In this document: one piece after another, positions 8,210 to 13,655 of the stretch | Layout of the letters: the number at the start of each line of letters is the position of its first letter | Position numbering within the stretch: the stretch's first letter is position 1 | Source: Fluviibacter sp048859965 | GTDB lineage: Bacteria > Pseudomonadota > Gammaproteobacteria > Burkholderiales > Rhodocyclaceae | Length of the DNA stretch: 20,190 nt | Direction: 5' to 3' | Assembly: GCA_048859965.1 (NCBI GenBank) | Contig: JBLIZO010000050.1 | Coordinates: forward strand, 1 to 20,190 | Notes under the pieces: generated by a model | Database searches by the model: none | What the model saw: only the letters and a program-made list of their open reading frames with translations | Told to the model about the DNA's origin: nothing | Position numbers and translations under genes: made by a program

Positions 8210-9397
8210 TCAGGCCACCGCAGCAAAGCGCTGTAACTGACTTAAAACGACATCCAGTTGCGCTATGAAACGCTCAACTGCCTGCTGATCGGTTGCGGCA
8301 TACGACATCATGCCCAGACTGATACGGATGGCGCCTTTGGCCAACACCGGATCAACGCCCATCGCCTGTAGCACCGGGGATACGCCGGCTTTGCCCGAGC
8401 CACAAGCGGCACCACTCGAAATAGCCACGTGCTGACGATCCAGCAACGAGACCAGCGTTTCACCATCAATGCCGGGGAACGCCGCATAAGTGGTATTGGC
8501 CAGACGCTGTGCGCCCTCGCCAAAGATCACCGCACCACGCTGGCGCAATGCGTTTTCCAACCACGTCTGGCAATCATGCGCCTGTTGCACTCGCGCCGCC
8601 AGATGCTTAGCCGCCCGTTCGCAAGCGACCCCAAAACCAACGATGGCGGCCACATTCTCGGTGCCCGAACGCAAACCGCCCTCCTGCCCGCCACCGTAGA
8701 TCAGTGGCTGCAAGGGCATTTCGCGATCACGAACCAGTGCGGCGGCGCCCTTGGGGCCACCCACCTTATGACCGGAAATCGTCAGCGCTGATACACCCGC
8801 ATCGTTCAACTGACGGAAGCTAAGCGGATGCTTGCCGAAAGCCTGCACTGCATCGCTGTGGAACCAACCCCGACGCGTACCACGGTAAGCATCTGCCAGT
8901 CCGGCCACCGCTTGCAACACGCCCGTTTCATTATTCGCCGCCATCACCGACACGAGACGGGTCTGTGCGGGCAGCGTATTTACAGCTGCTTGGGTAACCG
9001 TTCCTGCGGCATTGACCGGTATTTCGTCAAAACTACAGCCTTCATTCTGCATGGCGCGCATTGGTGCCAATACGCACGGGTGTTCGGTCGCCGCACAAGC
9101 CATATGGATGCACTCGCCCGACTCGGCGTAGGTGGCACGTGCTAGGCCCTGAATCAGCAGATTGTTCGCTTCACTACCGCTGGCCGTAAACACCACTTCG
9201 GAAGGATCGGCATCAATCGCCGCGGCTACCTGCTCACGCGCGCGTTCAACCGCCCGCCGCACCAAACGACCGGGTTCATAAGTCGCTGATGGATTTGCGA
9301 ACTGTGCCGTCAGAAACGGCAACATTGCATCCCGCACGACCGGATCTATCGGCGTAGTGGCATTGTGGTCAAGATACAGCAGTGAAACCATGGTCAT
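8210..9397 (-). CDS. Second cysteine desulfurase (NifS/IscS-like), between iscR and iscS
   Basis: This 395-residue class V aminotransferase-fold PLP enzyme is predicted to release sulfur from cysteine. The N-terminus LLYLDHNATTPIDPVV, the PLP lysine K211 in ISGHKVGGPKG, RSGTENV, and the catalytic cysteine C332 in SSGAACGSGKAGVSPVL all fit group I (NifS/IscS) desulfurases. The active-site loop has the same length as in IscS, but its sequence is different. The protein ends at QLQRFAAVA and lacks the IscU-docking tail seen in the neighbouring IscS, so it may serve another sulfur acceptor. It starts 9 bases after iscR and ends 21 bases before iscS, so it is part of the operon. A second ATG at 9391 would give MVSLLYLD and is equally plausible, because neither start has a strong ribosome binding site. 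Confidence 0.9.
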   Translation of the reverse strand: MTMVSLLYLDHNATTPIDPVVRDAMLPFLTAQFANPSATYEPGRLVRRAVERAREQVAAAIDADPSEVVFTASGSEANNLLIQGLARATYAESGECIHMACAATEHPCVLAPMRAMQNEGCSFDEIPVNAAGTVTQAAVNTLPAQTRLVSVMAANNETGVLQAVAGLADAYRGTRRGWFHSDAVQAFGKHPLSFRQLNDAGVSALTISGHKVGGPKGAAALVRDREMPLQPLIYGGGQEGGLRSGTENVAAIVGFGVACERAAKHLAARVQQAHDCQTWLENALRQRGAVIFGEGAQRLANTTYAAFPGIDGETLVSLLDRQHVAISSGAACGSGKAGVSPVLQAMGVDPVLAKGAIRISLGMMSYAATDQQAVERFIAQLDVVLSQLQRFAAVA

Positions 9398-9406
9398 GCG
9401 CTCAGT

Positions 9407-9880
9407 TCAGGCCGCTTGAGCCACATTGAAGGCGACCGGCTTGTGCACTTCAGTATGTGCCTGATCCGCCATACGCTGACGATGTTTTTCGACCAATTCA
9501 GTCAGCGTTACCGATGCCAGGTAATCAAGCATCTTGCGATTCAGCGTCGACCACAGGTCGTGCGTCATGCAGCGATGTTCGGATTTGCAGTTTTCTCGGC
9601 CACCGCACTGAGTCGCATCCAACGGTTCATCCACCGCAATAATCACATCAGCTACCGTAATCTCTGCGGCACTGCGCGCCAGGCAGTAACCACCACCCGG
9701 ACCTCGCACGCTCTCGACAATGGCATGGCGACGCAGTTTGGCGAACAGTTGTTCCAAATAGGACAGAGAAATGTTCTGACGCTCACTGATTGCAGAAAGC
9801 GTCACGGGGCGTTCGCCGCCATTCAGCCCCAGATCAATCATGGCGGTCACCGCAAAACGGCCTTTGGTCGTCAATCTCAT
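9407..9880 (-). CDS. iscR: Fe-S cluster regulator IscR (Rrf2 family)
   Basis: IscR senses Fe-S status by carrying a [2Fe-2S] cluster and represses the isc operon in its holo form. The 157-residue protein has an N-terminal winged helix (MRLTTKGRFAVTAM, later SLSYLEQLF and VRGPGGGY) and the cluster motif C92, C98, C104 and H107, the same numbering as in E. coli IscR. AGGAG lies 8 bases before the ATG. It is the first gene of the isc operon. The promoter and two IscR-like sites lie just upstream, consistent with autorepression. Confidence 0.97.
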   Translation of the reverse strand: MRLTTKGRFAVTAMIDLGLNGGERPVTLSAISERQNISLSYLEQLFAKLRRHAIVESVRGPGGGYCLARSAAEITVADVIIAVDEPLDATQCGGRENCKSEHRCMTHDLWSTLNRKMLDYLASVTLTELVEKHRQRMADQAHTEVHKPVAFNVAQAA

Positions 9881-9929
9881 ATCAGGCTCCTGTTGATGCC
9901 AGATACCAGCGCTTTTTTATGATCGCCGT

Positions 9930-9954
9930 ATATCCAAGTATTTTTATCAACTAT
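9930..9954 (-). promoter_or_regulatory. Predicted IscR type 1 site, promoter-downstream copy
   Basis: Read on the minus strand, this 25-base element begins ATAGTTGA and ends CTTGGATAT. It has the full 25-base spacing of the type 1 IscR consensus and about 20 matching positions by my count. It begins within the -10 hexamer of the iscR promoter and covers the expected transcription start, so binding would block transcription. Confidence 0.65.
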
Positions 9955-9978
9955 AAGGATACCCGGGGTATTAGTCAA
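9950..9978 (-). promoter_or_regulatory. Sigma70-type promoter of the isc operon
   Basis: On the minus strand a -35 TTGACT (9973-9978) and a -10 TATAGT (9950-9955) are separated by exactly 17 bases. The predicted start of transcription is near 9943, leaving about 60 bases of leader before iscR. The -35 overlaps the TAA stop of cysE, so isc genes may also receive read-through from cysE. Confidence 0.8.
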
Positions 9979-9982
9979 CTAT
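9959..9982 (-). promoter_or_regulatory. Predicted IscR type 1 site, overlapping the -35 element
   Basis: Read on the minus strand, the left half ATAGTTGACTA matches the type 1 half-site at every position, and the right half CGGGTAT also matches fully. The element is 24 rather than 25 bases, one base short in the centre. It covers the -35 and most of the spacer of the iscR promoter. With the second site next to it, this reproduces the dual-site design known from the E. coli iscR promoter. Confidence 0.65.
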
Positions 9983-10732
9983 TTTGCTCAGGTATTGCGG
10001 ATCAAACTTGTCTGCCACTGCATTGGCCTCTTCCACGGGCATTCCAGACGCTTCGAGTTTTTTGAGCAAATGTTCAAGACGCTGATCGGTTTCAGCGGCA
10101 TGTTCCAGTAACGCATGCAACGCCTTAGCATACGGATCGCTGGCATCACGGTTAATCGCATAGGCTGCAAAACCGGTCTTGCCTGGGCCCGGCTGGTTGG
10201 TCGACTCAGCCTTCTCGTTTTCAATAATACGCGCCGGATTGCCAACAGCAGTGGCGCCAGCCGGAACATCCTTGACAACCACGGCGTCGCTACCGACCCG
10301 CGCCCCGGCGCCCACTGTAATCGGGCCCAACACCTTGGCCCCAGCACCGATGACGACGCCCGACTCCAGCGTCGGATGGCGCCGCCCCTTGTTCCAACTG
10401 GTCCCCCCCAGCGTTACGCCATGATAAATCGTCACATCGTCCTGAATCACGGCCGTTTCGCCGATCACCACACCCATCCCGTGGTCGATAAAGAAGCGAC
10501 GTCCAATAGTCGCCCCGGGGTGAATCTCAATACCGGTCAGAAAACGCGAAAGATGAGAGGTGAAGCGCGCCAGCCAGTAGAGATGCCACTGCCACAGTCG
10601 GTGTGCGACCCGATGAAACAGCATCGCGTGCACGCCCGGGTAGCACGTCAGAATCTCTAACGTGGAACGGGCGGCGGGATCCCGATCAAAAATCGACCGG
10701 ATATCTTCACGAATAAACTTAAACATTGGCAT
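9971..10732 (-). CDS. cysE: Serine O-acetyltransferase
   Basis: CysE transfers acetyl from acetyl-CoA to serine to form O-acetylserine, the carbon skeleton for cysteine. The 253-residue protein has a short N-terminal helical region (FKFIREDIRSIFDRDPAARS) and then a left-handed beta-helix of hexapeptide repeats, with catalytic-region motifs FIDHGMGVVIGETA, IYHGVTLGGT and VGNPARII. The N-terminal domain is shorter than in E. coli CysE and resembles the EpsC/Azotobacter type often found upstream of iscR. The C-terminal 80 residues are a lineage-specific helical tail. The first ATG (10732, MPMFKF) and the third codon (10726, MFKF) are both possible starts, and neither has a good ribosome binding site. 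Its stop overlaps the isc promoter. Confidence 0.94.
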   Translation of the reverse strand: MPMFKFIREDIRSIFDRDPAARSTLEILTCYPGVHAMLFHRVAHRLWQWHLYWLARFTSHLSRFLTGIEIHPGATIGRRFFIDHGMGVVIGETAVIQDDVTIYHGVTLGGTSWNKGRRHPTLESGVVIGAGAKVLGPITVGAGARVGSDAVVVKDVPAGATAVGNPARIIENEKAESTNQPGPGKTGFAAYAINRDASDPYAKALHALLEHAAETDQRLEHLLKKLEASGMPVEEANAVADKFDPQYLSKIVD

Positions 10733-10791
10733 CTAACTTGATGATTTGTGGCGAATTAGTCAGTGATGGTCGACGGTTATTGTTTGTTGCA

Positions 10792-10820
10792 ATTGTACTA
10801 ATCCTGAGTCTTTTAATCAA
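10792..10820 (-). promoter_or_regulatory. Sigma70-type promoter of cysE
   Basis: On the minus strand a -35 TTGATT (10815-10820) and a -10 TACAAT (10792-10797) are 17 bases apart, within the 114-base gap between trmJ and cysE. The predicted transcript would start near 10786 with a leader of about 55 bases. This gives cysE its own promoter in addition to any read-through from trmJ. Confidence 0.65.
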
Positions 10821-10824
10821 CCTT
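10800..10824 (-). promoter_or_regulatory. Candidate IscR-like motif over the cysE promoter
   Basis: On the minus strand the element begins AAGGTTGATTAAAA and ends ACTCAGGATT. It fits about 18 of 25 positions of the IscR type 1 consensus as I recall it, and it overlaps the cysE -35 and spacer in the same way as the site at iscR. The outer ends of both halves fit poorly (AAG for ATA; ATT for TAT is off), so it would be a weak site if real. Confidence 0.35.
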
Positions 10825-10846
10825 CCAAGCCGGTGTCAGACAAGCC

Positions 10847-11638
10847 CTAACCTCGTTCAGCAAGCGCCCCGACAATACCACGCAAGATATTGACCTCATC
10901 GACTTCCAGGCGGCTACGCTCAAAGATGCGCCGGATTTTCGGCATCAACCGACGCGGACGCGTCGGGTCATGAAACCCGGAGGCAATAAGTGCTTCTTCA
11001 AGCTGACGATAAAAGCCTTCGACAGCATCCGATGACGCCGGATCCGAGGCATAACGCGTGGCGCCGTGTGTGACCACCTCGCAAGAACCCGCCTGCTCGC
11101 GTAACAGATAGGTCATGATCTGTACGGCCGCCCCCAGATTGAGTGAACCGTAATCGGCATTCGTCGGAATACTTACCTCGGCTCGACAAAATTGCAACTC
11201 TTCATTGGTCAAACCATTTGTTTCATTACCAAAGACAAACGCTGAAGGGGCGGTGTGCTCCTGCCAAAAAGTCTGCGCTTCCGTTACGGCCACTCGCGGC
11301 GCCATCGGTGCCGGTCCCAACTCGCGGGCACGCACGGTCATGCCAAATACACCAACGCAATCGACCAGCGCTTCTGGTAACGAAGCCACGACCCGGCACG
11401 TAGCCAGCATATCCGCTGCGCCTGATGCGCGACGCACCGCCATCTCATCGATCTCACAAAGCGGATTCACCAGCACCAATTGACCACCTTGCACGAGACC
11501 CATCGTTTTCATGGCGCGGGCCACCGCCCCGATATTGCCGGGATGCGAAGGTCGGCACAGGACGATGCGCTGGCTTTCCAAAAAGGCATTGACAGCCGTG
11601 GATCTGGATGGGAAGTACGTATTCATTTCAGAGCTCAT
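10847..11638 (-). CDS. trmJ: tRNA (cytidine/uridine-2'-O-)-methyltransferase TrmJ
   Basis: TrmJ is a SPOUT-family methyltransferase that methylates the 2'-OH of residue 32 in several tRNAs using S-adenosylmethionine. The 263-residue protein shows the SPOUT motifs in order: RIVLCRPSHPGNIGAVARAMKTMGL near residue 24, VFGNETNGLTNEEL, and IPTNADYGSLNLGAAVQIMTYLL, which forms the knot and cofactor site. A C-terminal helical extension of about 90 residues ends the protein, as usual for TrmJ. The start may be 11638 or the fifth codon at 11626, and no ribosome binding site decides between them. It lies divergent from suhB and upstream of cysE and iscR, a classic gammaproteobacterial order. Confidence 0.94.
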   Translation of the reverse strand: MSSEMNTYFPSRSTAVNAFLESQRIVLCRPSHPGNIGAVARAMKTMGLVQGGQLVLVNPLCEIDEMAVRRASGAADMLATCRVVASLPEALVDCVGVFGMTVRARELGPAPMAPRVAVTEAQTFWQEHTAPSAFVFGNETNGLTNEELQFCRAEVSIPTNADYGSLNLGAAVQIMTYLLREQAGSCEVVTHGATRYASDPASSDAVEGFYRQLEEALIASGFHDPTRPRRLMPKIRRIFERSRLEVDEVNILRGIVGALAERG

Positions 11639-11654
11639 AGACGAACATCAAATA

Positions 11655-11683
11655 TCGACCGGCGGACGCTCAACAGGTACAAT
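11655..11683 (+). promoter_or_regulatory. Predicted promoter of suhB
   Basis: A -10 TACAAT (11678-11683) with a -35-like TCGACC (11655-11660, 4 of 6 matches) at 17-base spacing lies in the 99-base divergent region between trmJ and suhB. The leader to the suhB ATG would be about 49 bases. I could not find an equally good promoter for trmJ on the other strand. Confidence 0.5.
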
Positions 11684-11737
11684 ACAGGCTCTGCGGCGAA
11701 CCAGCGTGGTTCCCCCTCCTTGCTCTGTGTCCCTGAT

Positions 11738-12532
11738 ATGCATCCCTTTCTGAATGTTGCCGTTAAGGCCGCGCGTCGCGCCGGCCAGATCATCAACCGA
11801 GCCGCGCTTGAGCTCGACAATCTGCAGGTCGCCCGCAAGGGTCAGAGTGACTATGTCACACAGGTTGATCGCGCCGCTGAGGATGCTATCAAGGAAATCC
11901 TGCAGGAAGCCTACCCGAATCACGGTATTCTAGCGGAAGAAACCGGTCAGACGCCGGGCAAATCCGAATTCGAATGGATCATTGACCCGCTCGACGGTAC
12001 GACTAACTTCATTCACGGTTTTCCGCAGTACGCGATTTCCATCGCTCTGGCGCAGGAAGGCCAGGTCGCGCACGGTGTCATTTATGACCCGACTCGCAAC
12101 GAACTTTTTACCGCCAGCAAGGGCCGCGGCGCCTTCCTGAATGACCGCCGCGTCCGTGTCAGCCGTGCGGATCGTCTGACTGACGCACTCATCGGCACAG
12201 GTTTTCCCTATCGCGTTTTTGACCGTGTCGACGCCTACATGGGGGCTTTCCGCGAACTGACCGAGAAAACCGCTGGTATGCGCCGCCCCGGCGCCGCTTC
12301 GCTCGATCTGGCATATGTCGCAGCTGGCCGACTGGACGGCTTCTGGGAATTCGGCCTGGCACCGTGGGACATGGCTGCCGGCACACTGATGGTTCTGGAA
12401 GCCGGTGGCTTCGTGACAGACCTCGGTGGCGACAGCGACTACCTCAAAACCGGTGATCTGGTGGCCGGTACACCCAAGGTGCATACTCCACTCCTGCAGA
12501 TCGTTCAGAAGCACCTGAAGCAGCCTGTCTGA
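11738..12532 (+). CDS. suhB: Inositol-1-monophosphatase family protein SuhB
   Basis: SuhB hydrolyses inositol monophosphate in a Mg-dependent reaction. In E. coli it is also a component of the rRNA antitermination complex with NusA. The 264-residue protein begins MHPFLNVAVKAARRAGQII, like E. coli SuhB. The metal-site motifs are AEETG near residue 68, WIIDPLDGTTNFIHG near 85, and LAPWDMAAGTLMVLEAGG near 210. I chose the ATG at 11738 rather than the longer ORF from 11480, which would run back through the trmJ start and add 86 unrelated residues. The ATG has no recognisable Shine-Dalgarno sequence, as TCCCTGAT precedes it. The next gene starts 28 bases downstream on the same strand. Confidence 0.95.
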   Translation: MHPFLNVAVKAARRAGQIINRAALELDNLQVARKGQSDYVTQVDRAAEDAIKEILQEAYPNHGILAEETGQTPGKSEFEWIIDPLDGTTNFIHGFPQYAISIALAQEGQVAHGVIYDPTRNELFTASKGRGAFLNDRRVRVSRADRLTDALIGTGFPYRVFDRVDAYMGAFRELTEKTAGMRRPGAASLDLAYVAAGRLDGFWEFGLAPWDMAAGTLMVLEAGGFVTDLGGDSDYLKTGDLVAGTPKVHTPLLQIVQKHLKQPV

Positions 12533-12560
12533 CGCCTGGTGATTCTCGCGGAACCATCAC

Positions 12561-13655
12561 ATGACGCCCAAGACCGTATACAACGCGGACACCCATTGGA
12601 CGCACTGGGCGATTCATCAGATCGAGGCCGATTACCGCCGTAGCGCGGACACGCATTTACTCACAGTACCGCTACCGGCGCTCAGGGAAGCCGGGATCGA
12701 TCTATACCTGAAAGACGAATCAACGCACCCCACCGGGAGCCTCAAACACCGATTGGCGCGCTCCTTGTTTCTGTATGCGCTCTGTAATAACTGGCTACAG
12801 GCAGGTCAACCGGTGATCGAAGCTTCAAGTGGTTCCACGGCCGTCAGCGAAGCCTATTTTGCACGCCTTCTCGGGCTGCCGTTTTTTGCGGTCATGACCC
12901 GAAATACGTCACAGGAAAAAATTGACGCAGTCCACTTCTACGGTGGGCAGTGCCATTTCGTTGACAAAGCGGACGAGGTTTATTCAGCAGCACATGCTCT
13001 GGCGAAGGAAACGAACGGTCATTACATGGACCAGTTCACCTATGCCGAACGCGCAACCGATTGGCGCGGCAACAACAACATCGCCCAAAGTATCTTCGAG
13101 CAGATGGCCTGCGAGCGTTTTCCCGTACCAGCCTGGATCGTCGTCGGCGCCGGCACCGGCGGAACGAGTGCCACTATCGGCCGCTTCATTCGCTACAAAC
13201 ACTACGAAAGCCGCCTGTGTCTTGCAGACCCGGAAGGCTCGGCATTCTCGCCCTACTGGAAAACGCGCGATACCTCGGTCAACCGACCAGGGTCCAGAAT
13301 CGAAGGCATCGGCAGGCCTGCGCCCGTCGCCAGTTTTTTGCCAACGCTGATCGACCGTGTGCATGACGTACCAAACATCGACAGCATGGCCGGTATGATC
13401 TTTCTGGACACCTTACTGGAACGTAAAGTCGGCCCGTCCACCGGATGCAACTTCACGACGATGCTCCTACTGGCCCATGAAATGCAGTCGGCGGGCCAGC
13501 AAGGCTCAATTGTGTCGCTCATCTGCGACAGTGGTGATCGTTACCTGCACAACTATCAGAATTCGCAATGGCGAACCGAGCAGTTCGGCGAGTGCGCACT
13601 TGCACTGGACACGCTGCATCAATACGCGATGGTGAAACCCCAGAATTCGGCATGA
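12561..13655 (+). CDS. Cds1-like PLP enzyme, predicted L-cysteine desulfhydrase
   Basis: This is a fold-type II PLP enzyme of the cysteine synthase superfamily, 364 residues long. From memory it closely resembles mycobacterial Cds1, which splits cysteine into pyruvate, ammonia and hydrogen sulfide. The shared stretch runs from IEADYRRSADTHLL through SLKHRLARSLFLYALCN to EASSGSTAVSEAYFA, ATDWRGNNNIA and VVGAGTGGTSATIGR, then RIEGIGRP, VGPSTG and CDSGDRY. K62 in TGSLKHR is the predicted Schiff-base lysine, GSTAVS the substrate loop, and GAGTGGT the phosphate cup. It has no regulatory CBS or ACT domain. A GCGGAA lies before the ATG. It follows suhB by 28 bases, and its TGA overlaps the mutS ATG as ATGA, so translation of the two is probably coupled. 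Cysteine synthase activity cannot be excluded by sequence alone. Confidence 0.82.
   Translation: MTPKTVYNADTHWTHWAIHQIEADYRRSADTHLLTVPLPALREAGIDLYLKDESTHPTGSLKHRLARSLFLYALCNNWLQAGQPVIEASSGSTAVSEAYFARLLGLPFFAVMTRNTSQEKIDAVHFYGGQCHFVDKADEVYSAAHALAKETNGHYMDQFTYAERATDWRGNNNIAQSIFEQMACERFPVPAWIVVGAGTGGTSATIGRFIRYKHYESRLCLADPEGSAFSPYWKTRDTSVNRPGSRIEGIGRPAPVASFLPTLIDRVHDVPNIDSMAGMIFLDTLLERKVGPSTGCNFTTMLLLAHEMQSAGQQGSIVSLICDSGDRYLHNYQNSQWRTEQFGECALALDTLHQYAMVKPQNSA

Noticed and set aside
7490..8236. A 248-codon open frame on the plus strand opposite iscS
   Set aside because: It is an antisense shadow of iscS with a histidine/arginine-rich product, no recognisable domain and no start signals.
11711..11721. 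TCCCCCTCCTT on the plus strand, the complement of a strong Shine-Dalgarno sequence
   Set aside because: No minus-strand start codon follows at a suitable distance, and the trmJ start is about 70 bases away. Probably chance.
11480..11737. Longer start for suhB
   Set aside because: It would run across the divergent promoter region and into trmJ. The family begins at MHPFLN.
12582..12655. Short repeat of GCGGACAC near the start of the Cds1-like gene
   Set aside because: Two copies of about 8 bases encode ADTH twice within coding sequence. Too short to treat as a repeat element.
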